Positions 33,697 through 42,710 of a DNA stretch of 64,000 bases are shown piece by piece (within the stretch, counting starts at the first letter, position 1; each line of letters starts with the position of its first letter). Source of the stretch: an uncultured Caulobacterales bacterium (GTDB lineage Bacteria; Pseudomonadota; Alphaproteobacteria; Caulobacterales; Caulobacteraceae); NCBI GenBank assembly GCA_903884425.1, contig CAISEP010000023.1:371726-435725 (forward strand). The letters are read 5' to 3'. Both the position numbers and the translations under genes were made by a program. A model generated the notes under the pieces. That model worked only from the letters and a program-made list of their open reading frames with translations. It made no database searches and was not told the origin of the DNA.

Positions 33697-35075
33697 GCGC
33701 CTTGCTCCGTGGAGGTCACCAGCACCCGGCGCACAGGCATGGGGTGTCCGTCAGGCTCTGGCTCGGAGGGCTGCGGACCCAGCACGAGCAGGCGGCCGAT
33801 ATAGAGCACGCCGGCGCTGAACACGATCGCGTAGACGACCATGAAACCGGCCAGGGACGCCTGCACCGCGACGGCCGCCACCGGCGAGACCGCGTCGGCG
33901 GTGCGGAGCAGTCCGAACACCACGAAGGGCTGGCGGCCCACTTCCGTGGCCATCCAGCCGCAGATCACCGCGGCAAAGCCCGACGGCCCGGACGCAAGGG
34001 CCGCCCACTGGAACAGCTTCGACCGATCCAGCCGTCCGGTCGCCCAGAGCGCCGCGCCGCCCAGACCGACGGCGATCATCAAGAGGCCGAGGCCGACCAT
34101 GAAGCGGAAGGCCCAGAACGGGATCAGGCTGGGGGGGCGGTCCGCCTTCGGCCAGGCCTTGAGGCCCTTCAGCTCCGCGCTTGCGTCGCCCGCCACCACC
34201 CAGCTGCCGAAGCCCTTCGGCGTCTGCAGCAGCACGTGGGTGGTCTCGGCCTTGTCGTCGGGCCAGCCGATCAGGATGGTGGGTTGACGCCCGGTGTCCC
34301 ACCAGCCCTCCATCGCCGCGACCTTTGTCGGCTGGTATTCGTGGGCGACCTTGCCGCTCTCGTGGCCGATCAGTAGCTGCAGCGGGGCAAGGATCGCCAC
34401 CAGGCCGATGGCCATGCGCTGCATGGTCCGGCTCTCCGCCGTGGCGCGGCCGCGCAGGGCCAGCAGCCCGCTGGCGCCCAGCACGGTCATTCCCGTGGTC
34501 AGATAGGCTGCGGTCACCATGTGGGCGAAGCGGGACGGGAAGGAGGGGTTGAAGATCACCTTCAGCCAGTCCACGGCCACATAGCGCCCGTGCTCGACGG
34601 CGTAGCCCGCCGGGGTCTGCATCCAGGAATTGGCGGACAGGATCCAGAAGGCCGAGAACAGGGTGCCGCCGGCCACGAAGCAGGTGGCGGTGTAGTGCAG
34701 CCCCGGCCCGACCCGCTTCCAGCCGAACAGCATGATGCCCAGGAACGACGCCTCGAGGAAGAAGGCGGTCAGCACCTCGTAGCCGAGGAGCGGCCCCAGC
34801 ACGCTGCCGGTCTTCACGGCGAACACGCTCCAGTTGGTGCCGAACTGGTAGCTCATCACCACGCCGGACACGACGCCCATGCCGAAGGCGAGCGCGAACA
34901 CCTTTATCCAGAACAGGTAGAGGTTGCGGAACACCTCCCGCTTCGTCAGCAGCCACAGCCCCTCCAGCACCGCCAGATAGCTGCCCAGACCGATGGTGAA
35001 GGCCGGGAAGATGATGTGGAACGCCACGGTGAAGGCGAACTGGATGCGGGAGACGATGAAGGGATCGAGGTGCAT
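33693..35075 (-). CDS. cydA: Cytochrome bd ubiquinol oxidase subunit I (short Q-loop type)
   Basis: A 460-residue subunit. H20 in FTVAFHIIFPAFTIG corresponds to the haem ligand near the N-terminus, with SGVVMSYQFGTNW, EASFLGIMLFGWKRVGPGLHY and the quinol-site region around HESGKVAHEYQPTKVAAMEG. Its length indicates the short Q-loop, cyanide-insensitive-oxidase-like group. The conserved GRQPW motif appears as GRQPF (CGWMATEVGRQPF). First gene of cydA-cydB-DUF2474; a hairpin lies 23 bp upstream of its start. Confidence 0.95.
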   Translation of the reverse strand: MHLDPFIVSRIQFAFTVAFHIIFPAFTIGLGSYLAVLEGLWLLTKREVFRNLYLFWIKVFALAFGMGVVSGVVMSYQFGTNWSVFAVKTGSVLGPLLGYEVLTAFFLEASFLGIMLFGWKRVGPGLHYTATCFVAGGTLFSAFWILSANSWMQTPAGYAVEHGRYVAVDWLKVIFNPSFPSRFAHMVTAAYLTTGMTVLGASGLLALRGRATAESRTMQRMAIGLVAILAPLQLLIGHESGKVAHEYQPTKVAAMEGWWDTGRQPTILIGWPDDKAETTHVLLQTPKGFGSWVVAGDASAELKGLKAWPKADRPPSLIPFWAFRFMVGLGLLMIAVGLGGAALWATGRLDRSKLFQWAALASGPSGFAAVICGWMATEVGRQPFVVFGLLRTADAVSPVAAVAVQASLAGFMVVYAIVFSAGVLYIGRLLVLGPQPSEPEPDGHPMPVRRVLVTSTEQGA

Positions 35076-35097
35076 GCCGCTCAGTCTCCAGGTCCGC

Positions 35098-35136
35098 GGA
35101 AGCGGCGGATGAGGCCCGAAGGCCCCTGCTGCTTCC
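35098..35136 (-). terminator. Hairpin between the SQR/TolC operon and cydA
   Basis: On the minus strand the RNA would contain GGCC-UUCG-GGCC, a C(UUCG)G-capped stem, flanked by complementary GGAAGC/GCTTCC arms, for a total of 39 nt. It follows the TolC stop by 34 nt and precedes the cydA ATG by 23 nt. It may end the upstream operon or act as a leader structure of cydA. No U-tract follows directly. Confidence 0.5.
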
Positions 35137-35169
35137 CGGCAAAATTGCTAACACGATGCAGGGTTTTCG

Positions 35170-36444
35170 TCATGGGTTCGACGACCCCAGCAGGGCGGCG
35201 AGCTGGTAGGACGCGACGGTCCGGGCTGCCGCCGCCTGGGACAGCTTGGCACGGGCCTCCAGGACGTCGCGCTCGGCATTCAGCAGGTCGAGGATGGGCT
35301 TTTGCCCGACCCGCACCTCGTGGCGCAGGCTGTCCCGCGCCGATTCGGCAGCCGTGACCTGGTCCCGAGCCGCGCGCTCGGCTGCGGCGGCGGTGCGGGC
35401 GGCGTTCCAGGTGCGGATGACCGCTGTCCTGAGGTCGGAGCGGGCGCGGGCGAGAACGGCCTCGGCCTTGTGCAGCTCGGCGCGAGCCTCGCTGATCCGG
35501 GCGCTGGTGCCGCCGGACGAGAACAGGCTCCAGCGTCCCTGCACGCCGATCATCGAGCCATCCGCCCGGTAGCCGGGGAAGAACTGATCCCGCGCGCTCG
35601 ACACGCTGGCGGTCAGGGCGACATTCGGCAGCCGCTCGGCCTGCGCCACCCGGACGCCGGCCCGGGCCGCCTGGACCCTCGCATCGGCGGCGGCGAGGTC
35701 GGGGTTGCCCTGCTCGGCCGCGGCAATCAGTCCGTCGAGATCTGCGGACAGGGGGGCGGGTGGCGGAAGCGGATCGAGCGGGTCCGGCGGCACACCGACC
35801 CAGGCGGCATAGTCGGCGGCGGCATCAGCGGACGCGCCCTGCGCCGCCGCCAGCCGGGCGGCGCCGTCCGCCTGCCTCGCCTGCGCCTGCGAGAGCTCGG
35901 AGAGGGGTATCTCACCCGCCTTGAAGCGCAGCGCGGCCTGGCGGGCGATCTCGGCCGTGGCTGAGGCATAGGTCGCCGACTGCGCCAGATTGTCCCGCGC
36001 AGACAGGACCGCGCCGTAGGCCTGCGCCACGCGGGCGGCGAGCTTGAGCCCTTGCCCCCGAGACAGGGTCGCGGCGGCCCTGCGACCCTGCCGGGCCTGT
36101 TCCATGCCGCCGAGGACCGCGCCTCCGGAGAACAGGGTCTGGCGGACTTCCAGGGACACGGCCCGCGGATCCACCGTGGACTTGCCGAAGCCGAAGAAGC
36201 CGCCGAGATCGCTCGTTCCATGGCCGGTCTGACCGACCACGGCGACCTGCGGCAGACCGGCGGCCCGGGCCTCAGCCAAGCGGGCGTCGGCCAGGTCGAG
36301 GTCGGCGGCGGCCTCGGCCATGTCCGGGTGCGTCTTGAGGGCGCGGGCAATGGCCTCGTCCAGCGACGTGGCCAGCGATGGCCGCGGGGCCGCCAGGGCC
36401 AGCGCCAGTGCAAGCCCTGAAGCCAGACGGGCGCTGCGGTTCAT
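35170..36444 (-). CDS. TolC-family outer-membrane efflux channel
   Basis: A 424-residue outer-membrane factor with a signal peptide (LALALALAAPRPSLA). It has two repeats of the TolC fold (SLDEAIARALKTHPDMAEAAADLDLADARLAEARAAGLPQV and GLIAAAEQGNPDLAAADARVQAARAGVRVAQAERLPNV). The long alpha-helical regions near 130-210 and 330-410 form the periplasmic barrel. No lipobox is seen. It is the third gene of the SQR-DUF2892-TolC operon; the divergent half of the locus encodes an adaptor and an RND pump, so it most likely completes that tripartite exporter. Its ATG overlaps the DUF2892 stop. Confidence 0.85.
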   Translation of the reverse strand: MNRSARLASGLALALALAAPRPSLATSLDEAIARALKTHPDMAEAAADLDLADARLAEARAAGLPQVAVVGQTGHGTSDLGGFFGFGKSTVDPRAVSLEVRQTLFSGGAVLGGMEQARQGRRAAATLSRGQGLKLAARVAQAYGAVLSARDNLAQSATYASATAEIARQAALRFKAGEIPLSELSQAQARQADGAARLAAAQGASADAAADYAAWVGVPPDPLDPLPPPAPLSADLDGLIAAAEQGNPDLAAADARVQAARAGVRVAQAERLPNVALTASVSSARDQFFPGYRADGSMIGVQGRWSLFSSGGTSARISEARAELHKAEAVLARARSDLRTAVIRTWNAARTAAAAERAARDQVTAAESARDSLRHEVRVGQKPILDLLNAERDVLEARAKLSQAAAARTVASYQLAALLGSSNP

Positions 36445-36644
36445 CGGAAGGCGACCCCGGGCTTCAGCCCCAGCGCCTTGAACACCATCGCCGCCGGGCA
36501 GAAGCCGGTGAAGGCGGCCTGGATCATGTTCAGGCCGGCAAAGGCAGACAGTGCGATCCACCAGGGATGGACGGTGAGAGAGAGGACGATCCCCGCCAGG
36601 ACGACCAGTCCGGCAAAGACGAAGACTGCGCGATCTACAGACAC
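36441..36644 (-). CDS. DUF2892 (YgaP-type) small membrane protein
   Basis: A 67-residue two-helix protein (AVFVFAGLVVLAGIVLSLTVHPWWIALSAFAGLNMIQAAFTGFCPAAMVFKALGLKPG), matching the DUF2892 membrane hairpin found in YgaP and in sulfide-responsive operons. The FCPAAMVFK cysteine is conserved. The track ORF continues upstream into the SQR gene; I use GTG 36644, which has GGGAG 9 nt upstream and lies 17 bp after the SQR stop. It overlaps the TolC start by 4 bp. It is thought to act in sulfur transfer or transport with rhodanese partners. Confidence 0.8.
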   Translation of the reverse strand: MSVDRAVFVFAGLVVLAGIVLSLTVHPWWIALSAFAGLNMIQAAFTGFCPAAMVFKALGLKPGVAFR

Positions 36645-36661
36645 CTCAATGATCTCCCGCT

Positions 36662-37957
36662 TCAGCTTGCTGATTTGAGCTTGTGAACACCGATCAGTTC
36701 GAGGGCCAACTTCTCGTAGAATGGCTCGGAGATACCCTTCCGGACCTTTCCGAGAAAGTATTTCTCGAAGCCGATCTTGGCGAGGTGGACCCACGCGCCG
36801 TCGGCGGACCAGTTCACATTGCGCGGCGGAATCTGCGGCTGGGCGATGAAGCAGACGCCGCCGTCGCCGAAGTCGGCGAGGCAGATCGCGTTCCAGCTGG
36901 CCTCATGGGTGGGTGCCTGGCCGGCGATGATCTGCTTGAGGTTCAGGGTGATGGCCGTGACCATGCTCTCGATCATGAAGCCGGTCTTGGGCACGCCGAC
37001 GGGCACGGCGGTCTTGCCGGTCGGCGGTATGGCGACGCAGACGCCGAGGGCGAACACGTTCGGGAACTTCGGATTGCGCTGGTGCTTGTCGACGAGGATG
37101 AAGCCCCGGGGATTGGTCAGCCCGTCGATCCCGCTGACGGCCGGAACGCCGCGGAAAGCCGGGAGCATCATCGAGAACTTGAAGGGGACCTGATGCCCCG
37201 CTTTCAGGGCGCCGTCGTCGTTGAGTTCCTCGACATGCATCAGGCCGGGCTCGACCTTGGCCACGCGGGCGTTGGTGATCCACTTGACGTGCCGCTGGCG
37301 CATCTCGGACTCCAGCAGGCCCTTGGTGTCGCCGACACCGTCGAGGCCGAGATGGCCGATATAGGGCTCGGAGGTGACGAAGGTCATCGGCACCCGGTCG
37401 CGGACGTGGCGGCGGCGCAGTTCCGTGTCGAGGATCATGGCGAACTCGTAGGCCGGGCCGAAGCATGAGGCACCCTGGACGGCACCGACCACGATCGGGC
37501 CGGGGTCCTTGACGAGGTCTTCGAAGGCCCGGGCTGCGTCTTCGGCATGGTCCACATGGCAGACCGACTGGGTGAAGCCCCCGTGGGGTCCCAGCCCCTC
37601 GATCTCGTCGAAGGCCAGCTCCGGGCCGGTGGCGATGACCAGATAGTCGTAAGGCAGCACGGCACCATCGTTGAGGACCAGCTCGTTCCGCTCCGGGTGC
37701 AGGCTGGCCGCGCCGCCGGAATTGAAGCCGATCCTGCGCTTGCGGAACACCGGCCCCAGCCGGACCTCTATGGCGTCCCGGTCGCGCCAGTTGACGGCGA
37801 CCCACGGGTTCGACGGCACGAAGTGGAACACGTCGCCCTTGTTGACGACTGTCAGTTCGACCGTATCGCCCAGGGCTTCGCGGAGTTCGAAGGCGGCGAT
37901 GCTGCCGCCCAGACCGGCGCCGAGAATGACGATCCGCGGCTTGGCTGCACGCGTCAT
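36662..37957 (-). CDS. sqr: Sulfide:quinone oxidoreductase family flavoprotein
   Basis: A 431-residue FAD protein. The dinucleotide fold is IVILGAGLGGSIAAFELRE, with GDVFHFVPSNPWVAV and a quinone-side amphipathic C-terminus (VHLAKIGFEKYFLGKVRKG). C133 (SVCHVDH) and C165 (GASCFGP) have the same 32-residue spacing as the redox cysteines of characterised SQRs, and C359 lies near the third position. It should oxidise sulfide to polysulfide or persulfide while reducing membrane quinone. A GGGAGGA site precedes the ATG. The extended track start at 38923 crosses the divergent promoter and is not used. It heads the leftward operon. Confidence 0.88.
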   Translation of the reverse strand: MTRAAKPRIVILGAGLGGSIAAFELREALGDTVELTVVNKGDVFHFVPSNPWVAVNWRDRDAIEVRLGPVFRKRRIGFNSGGAASLHPERNELVLNDGAVLPYDYLVIATGPELAFDEIEGLGPHGGFTQSVCHVDHAEDAARAFEDLVKDPGPIVVGAVQGASCFGPAYEFAMILDTELRRRHVRDRVPMTFVTSEPYIGHLGLDGVGDTKGLLESEMRQRHVKWITNARVAKVEPGLMHVEELNDDGALKAGHQVPFKFSMMLPAFRGVPAVSGIDGLTNPRGFILVDKHQRNPKFPNVFALGVCVAIPPTGKTAVPVGVPKTGFMIESMVTAITLNLKQIIAGQAPTHEASWNAICLADFGDGGVCFIAQPQIPPRNVNWSADGAWVHLAKIGFEKYFLGKVRKGISEPFYEKLALELIGVHKLKSAS

Positions 37958-38040
37958 GCTTGAATCCTCCCTGTTTCGCCCCGTCTCACCCCTGTCGCTC
38001 TGGGGCCGCAGGAACCGACATCCCCACGGCGGGCTTGACT

Positions 38041-38080
38041 TGAATATACACATACGCGCATATACGCAATATGTGTTTTT
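38041..38080. promoter_or_regulatory. Divergent promoter/operator of the sulfide-efflux locus
   Basis: A 40-bp AT-rich island reads TGAATATACACATACGCGCA followed by TATACGCAATATGTGTTTTT. It contains a perfect 7-bp inverted repeat ACACATA-N15-TATGTGT (38048-38076) and a direct ATACGC-N4-ATACGC. It lies between sqr and the rhodanese gene. The SqrR/BigR-type ArsR encoded at 43078 is the obvious candidate to bind here; AT-rich imperfect palindromes are usual for that family. Confidence 0.6.
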
Positions 38081-38098
38081 CGGAGTTCGGAGCCCATC

Positions 38099-38437
38099 AT
38101 GTTCGGATCGAAACCCCACCCGGAAATGACCCCGGCCGAGGTCCACGCGGCGCTCGGGACGGGTCGGGTCGTGCTGGTCGACGTGCGCGAGGCGGCGGAG
38201 CACGACGCGGAACGGATCGACGGCGCTCTGCTGCGCCCTCTCTCCAGCTTCCAGCCAAAGGCCCTTCCGGTGACCGAAGGCGCTTCGGTGATCCTGCACT
38301 GCGGGTCCGCCAAGCGGTCGGCCACCGCCCTCGACATGTGCCGTAAGGCCGGCGTGCCGGTGACCACGCACATGGCGGGCGGGTTGATGGGCTGGAAGGC
38401 CGCCGGCCTGCCCACCGTCGTGGGCGGATCGCACTGA
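38099..38437 (+). CDS. Single-domain rhodanese-like sulfurtransferase
   Basis: A 112-residue rhodanese. The active-site loop is ILHCGSAKRSATAL with nucleophile C68 in a CxxxxR arrangement; the front half shows LVDVREAAEHDAERIDGALLRPL and the end TTHMAGGLMGWKAAGLPTV. It should accept sulfane sulfur from the SQR product and pass it to thiols. It is the first gene of the rightward operon, and its ATG follows the AT-rich promoter by about 20 bp. Confidence 0.9.
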   Translation: MFGSKPHPEMTPAEVHAALGTGRVVLVDVREAAEHDAERIDGALLRPLSSFQPKALPVTEGASVILHCGSAKRSATALDMCRKAGVPVTTHMAGGLMGWKAAGLPTVVGGSH

Positions 38438-38460
38438 GCGTGCTTGGGGACGTGACAACC

Positions 38461-39516
38461 ATGGCCAATCGACCTGTGACCCTGAGAACCGCGGCGCTCG
38501 CCTCGCTGGCGGCGGTGGCGCTGCTGGCGGGATGTTCCGAGCACAAGCTGGAGAAGGCCGGGGCACCCATCGGCACTGCAACGGATGCGTGGGTTGTGAC
38601 GGCTGGACAGACAGCGGACCTGCGACCGGTCGTGGCGATCTACACCCCGCGTGACGCGGCCGATGCCCGGGCGCGGATCGGCGGAACCCTGGTGTCGCTG
38701 AGCGTGCGGGAGGGAGACAGGGTCCGTCGCGGCCAGGTGATCGGCCAGGTCCGGGACGAGCGTCTCGGCCTTCAGTCCAGCGCCGCGGACGCCATGGTCT
38801 CGGCGGCGGCGGCGGAGGCGGGTCGCGCCGATGCGGATCTGGCCCGGACCCGGGACCTTTTCGAGCACGGGGTCTATGCGAAGGCCCGCCTCGAACAGGC
38901 GGAGGCCAGCGCCCGTGCGGCAAACGCGCAGCTGAAGGCGGCGAAGGCCCAGCATGCCGCCAGCGCCGACCTGGTGGGGCAGGGGGTCCTCCTCGCGCCC
39001 GCTTCGGGCGTCGTGCTGCATGCGCCGATACCGGCTGGGTCGGTGGTCAGCCCCGGACAGGTCATCGCGACCCTCTCCGCCGGACCGCCGGTGATCCGGC
39101 TGCAGCTTCCCGAGGCCCAGGCCGGCGCCGTCAAGCCGGGCCAGTCCCTGCAGATTCGCGGCGACGACGGCGTTCTGAAGCCCTCCGACCGTGTCCTCCA
39201 GGTCTACCCCTCCGTGTCCGGGGGCGAGGTGACCATCGATCTGGCCGCCGACCCGCAGGGTGAGGCCCTGGTCGGACAACGGATCGACGTGCTGGTCCCG
39301 GTGGGGGTCCGCTCCGCCATCGTCGTTCCGAGGCGCATGGTCACGACCCGCTATGGCGTCGACTATGTCCGCCTCCTGCGGACCGACGGCGCGGCGGAGG
39401 ACGTCATCGTCCAGACCGCGCCCGCCGCAGCCGCGGATCAGGTCGAGATCCTGTCCGGGCTGCGGGCCGGTGATCGGATCGTCGGCGCGCCAGCCGAAAA
39501 GGCGACGCCGCGATGA
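38461..39516 (+). CDS. RND efflux periplasmic adaptor (membrane fusion) lipoprotein
   Basis: A 351-residue adaptor with a lipoprotein signal (AALASLAAVALLAGCSEHKLE; Cys of the lipobox). It has a split lipoyl/hairpin region: IGGTLVSLSVREGDRVRRGQVIGQV, a coiled hairpin AEAGRADADLARTRDLFEHGVYAKARLEQAEASARAANAQL, and APASGVVLHAPIPAGSVVSPGQVIATL. The track uses a GTG 7 codons earlier; ATG 38461 begins the signal peptide. Its stop overlaps the RND permease start. It links the inner-membrane pump to the TolC channel encoded on the opposite arm of the locus. Confidence 0.88.
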   Translation: MANRPVTLRTAALASLAAVALLAGCSEHKLEKAGAPIGTATDAWVVTAGQTADLRPVVAIYTPRDAADARARIGGTLVSLSVREGDRVRRGQVIGQVRDERLGLQSSAADAMVSAAAAEAGRADADLARTRDLFEHGVYAKARLEQAEASARAANAQLKAAKAQHAASADLVGQGVLLAPASGVVLHAPIPAGSVVSPGQVIATLSAGPPVIRLQLPEAQAGAVKPGQSLQIRGDDGVLKPSDRVLQVYPSVSGGEVTIDLAADPQGEALVGQRIDVLVPVGVRSAIVVPRRMVTTRYGVDYVRLLRTDGAAEDVIVQTAPAAAADQVEILSGLRAGDRIVGAPAEKATPR

Positions 39517-42500
39517 AACTCGGCCTATCCGGGACCCTGGCCCGTTTCGGCCTCGGCTCGCCCCTCACGCCCCTGTTCCTGATCGCCGCCCTTGCGGTGG
39601 GCCTGCTGGCCGTGGCCACCATCCCGAGGGAGGAGGAGCCGCAGATCAGCGTTCCCATGGTCGACATCATGGTGCAGACGCCGGGACTCCGCGCCACCGA
39701 CGCCGTCGAGCTGGCCGCCAAGCCGCTGGAGGCCATCGTCAAGGGCGTGCCGGACGTGGATCACGTCTACACCTTCGTGGACGACGACCACTTCATGGTC
39801 ACCGCCCGCTTCAAGGTCGGGGTCGACCCGGACGCCGCCGTCGTCCGCATCCACGAGAAGCTGCGCGCCAATGCGGACCGGATCCCGCCAGGCGTGTCCG
39901 AGCCTCAGGTCGTCGCCCGCGGCATCAATGACGTGCCCGCGGTGGTCCTGACCCTGTCACCGGCACCGGGCTCCGCCGGACGCTGGTCGGACCAGGCGCT
40001 GCATGACCTTGCCGTGAAGCTGCGTACCGAACTGACCAAGGTCGACGATGTGGGCCTGACCTTCATCGTCGGTGGTCGCCCGGAGGAGGTGCGGATCGAG
40101 CCGGACGCCGGTCGCATGGCCAGCCGCGGCGTCTCCCTCGCCGCGCTCACCGACGCGGTTCGTCAGGCCGGGCGCAGCTTCCCCGGCGGCGTGCTGCGCA
40201 ATGACGGTCACGCGGTGCAGATGGCCGCCGGCGGCAGTCTCGGCAGCGCCGCCGAGGTCGGGCTGATCGCCGTCCCCTCCATCTCCGGCGGGACCATCTA
40301 TGTGCGCGACGTCGCCCGGGTGATCCAGGCCCCCCGCGAAGACCAGACCCACGTGATCCGCACCGCCCTCACAAGGGACGGCTGGACCACGACGCCGGCG
40401 GTCAGCCTGGCCATCGCCAAGCGGCGGGGCGCCAACGCCGTGGTGGTCGGCGAGGCCCTGATGAAGCGCGTCGAGGCGCTCAAGGGCTCGCTGATCCCCG
40501 CCGGCGTCGACGTGGCGGTGACCCGCAACTACGGGGAGTCCGCCAACGAGAAGGCCAATGAACTGCTGTTCCATCTGGCCCTCGCAACCGTCTCGATCGT
40601 CATCCTGATCGGCTTCGCTATCGGCTGGCGGGAAGCCGCGGTCACCGCCGTGGTCATCCCGACCACCATCCTGCTGACTCTCTTCGCGTCCAAGCTGATG
40701 GGCTACACGGTGAATCGGGTCAGCCTGTTCGCCCTGATCTTCTCCATCGGCATCCTCGTCGACGACGCCATCGTGATGATCGAGAACATCGCCCGGCACT
40801 GGGCGATGAACGATGGCCGCAGCCGGATCCAGGGCGCCGTCGAGGCGGTGGCCGAGGTCGGCAATCCCACCGTGGTCGCCACCCTGACCGTGGTGGCGGC
40901 GCTGCTGCCCATGCTGTTCGTGTCCGGCCTGATGGGCCCCTACATGGCGCCGATACCGGTGAATGCGTCGGCGGCCATGCTGTTCTCGTTCTTCGTCGCC
41001 GTGGTCCTGGCGCCGTGGCTGATGGTCCGCTTCGCCCGCAAGGCGATCGCCGGGCATGGACATGACAAGGCCCATGACGCCACGGGCGGACGTTTGGGCC
41101 AGCTCTATCGCCGTGTCGCCGGGCGGGTAATCGCCACGCGATCCTCGGCCTGGAAGTTCCTTGCCTGCGTCGGCGTCGCGACGCTGCTTGCCTGCGCGAT
41201 GTTCGCGACTAAGACGGTCACGGTCAAACTGCTGCCGTTCGACAACAAGTCCGAGCTGCAGGTCGTGCTGGACCTGCCGGCGGGCGCCTCCCTCGAGGAT
41301 ACCGCCCGGATCTTGGCCGACGCCACGGCCATTGCCCGCACCGTGCAGGAAGTGACCGCCGTCGATGCCTATTCCGGCACGGCCTCGCCATTCAACTTCA
41401 ACGGCCTCGTGCGGCACTACTACCTACGCACATCCCCGTCCCAGGGCGACCTGTCGGTCACCCTGTCGCCGAAGGGAGAGCGGTCCCGGGCCAGCCACGC
41501 CATCGCCCTCGACCTGCGGGAGCGGCTGAAGGCCCTGCCCCTGCCGGCCGGGTCGGCGCTGAAGGTGGTGGAGGCGCCTCCCGGCCCGCCGGTGATGGCG
41601 ACCCTGCTGGCCGAGGTGTACGGCCCGGACGCCGCCACCCGCCGCGCCGTCGCCCTGAAGCTGAAGTCGATCTTCCGCTCCGTGCCCTTCATCGTCGATG
41701 TGGACGACAGTTTCGGACAACCTCCGCCCCGCCTGCAGATCACGCCCGACCGGGAGCGGCTGGAGCACCTCGGCGTGCCGGAACGCGACGTGCTTGACTC
41801 CATGGGCGCAGCTTTCAACGGAGCCACAGTGGGCTACGTGCAGCGGGGCGACGGCCGTGATCCGCTGGCGGTCAGTATCCGGCTTGCCCAGTCCGACCGG
41901 ACCTGGAGCGCGGGTCTCGCCGCCCTGCCGGTGGCGGCCGCGTCAGGCCGCCTGGTCTCCCTCGGCGAGGTCGCCAGCCCTGCTCAGACCCAGGGCTCGC
42001 CGCACATCTTCCGCCGCGACGGACGGGACGTGGACATGGTGCTGGGCGAACTCGCCGGAGCCTATGAGGCCCCGATCTACGGCATGGGTGCAGTCGACGA
42101 CGCCATTGCCAGGACCGACTGGAAGGACCTGCCGCGGCCCTCCATCCGCCTGAACGGCCAGCCGGAGGACGAGACCCGCCCGACCGTGCTGTGGGACGGG
42201 GAATGGGAGATCACCTGGGTCACCTTCCGCGACATGGGGGCGGCCTTCGGCGTAGCGATCCTCGGCATCTACATCCTGGTGGTCGCCCAGTTCGGCAGCT
42301 TCAAGCTGCCTCTGGTGATCCTCACCCCGATCCCCCTGACCCTGGTCGGCATCGTCATCGGCCACATGCTGTTCAGGGCGCCGTTCACGGCCACCTCGAT
42401 GATCGGCTTCATCGCGCTGGCCGGGATCATCGTGCGCAACTCGATCCTACTGGTGGACTTCATCCGCCATTCGCAAGGAGACGGTCGCCCCCTGCGCGAG

Positions 42501-42710
42501 GTGCTGTTGGAGGCGGGCGCCATCCGCGTCAAGCCGATCCTGCTGACCGCGCTAGCCGCCATGATCGGCGCGGCGGTGATCCTTACCGACCCGATTTTCC
42601 AGGGCCTTGCAATCTCCCTGCTGTTCGGGCTGGCCTCGTCGACCCTGCTGACCGTGCTGGTGATCCCGGCGATCTACATTGTCCTGAGAGATGAAAGGCA
42701 ACGCTCATGA
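39513..42710 (+). CDS. RND-family efflux permease (AcrB/MexB superfamily)
   Basis: A 1065-residue pump with the standard layout: helix 1 (PLTPLFLIAALAVGLLAVATIPREEEPQISVP), a large periplasmic loop, helices 2-6, and the duplicated second half ending at VIPAIYIVLRDERQRS. The proton-relay aspartates are present in helix 4 (GILVDDAIVMIENIARHW). Start overlaps the adaptor stop by 4 bp. The substrate is unknown. Sitting among SQR, rhodanese and persulfide-sensor genes, it may export a sulfur-containing or thiol-reactive compound rather than being a general drug pump; this is inference from context. Confidence 0.93.
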   Translation: MKLGLSGTLARFGLGSPLTPLFLIAALAVGLLAVATIPREEEPQISVPMVDIMVQTPGLRATDAVELAAKPLEAIVKGVPDVDHVYTFVDDDHFMVTARFKVGVDPDAAVVRIHEKLRANADRIPPGVSEPQVVARGINDVPAVVLTLSPAPGSAGRWSDQALHDLAVKLRTELTKVDDVGLTFIVGGRPEEVRIEPDAGRMASRGVSLAALTDAVRQAGRSFPGGVLRNDGHAVQMAAGGSLGSAAEVGLIAVPSISGGTIYVRDVARVIQAPREDQTHVIRTALTRDGWTTTPAVSLAIAKRRGANAVVVGEALMKRVEALKGSLIPAGVDVAVTRNYGESANEKANELLFHLALATVSIVILIGFAIGWREAAVTAVVIPTTILLTLFASKLMGYTVNRVSLFALIFSIGILVDDAIVMIENIARHWAMNDGRSRIQGAVEAVAEVGNPTVVATLTVVAALLPMLFVSGLMGPYMAPIPVNASAAMLFSFFVAVVLAPWLMVRFARKAIAGHGHDKAHDATGGRLGQLYRRVAGRVIATRSSAWKFLACVGVATLLACAMFATKTVTVKLLPFDNKSELQVVLDLPAGASLEDTARILADATAIARTVQEVTAVDAYSGTASPFNFNGLVRHYYLRTSPSQGDLSVTLSPKGERSRASHAIALDLRERLKALPLPAGSALKVVEAPPGPPVMATLLAEVYGPDAATRRAVALKLKSIFRSVPFIVDVDDSFGQPPPRLQITPDRERLEHLGVPERDVLDSMGAAFNGATVGYVQRGDGRDPLAVSIRLAQSDRTWSAGLAALPVAAASGRLVSLGEVASPAQTQGSPHIFRRDGRDVDMVLGELAGAYEAPIYGMGAVDDAIARTDWKDLPRPSIRLNGQPEDETRPTVLWDGEWEITWVTFRDMGAAFGVAILGIYILVVAQFGSFKLPLVILTPIPLTLVGIVIGHMLFRAPFTATSMIGFIALAGIIVRNSILLVDFIRHSQGDGRPLREVLLEAGAIRVKPILLTALAAMIGAAVILTDPIFQGLAISLLFGLASSTLLTVLVIPAIYIVLRDERQRS

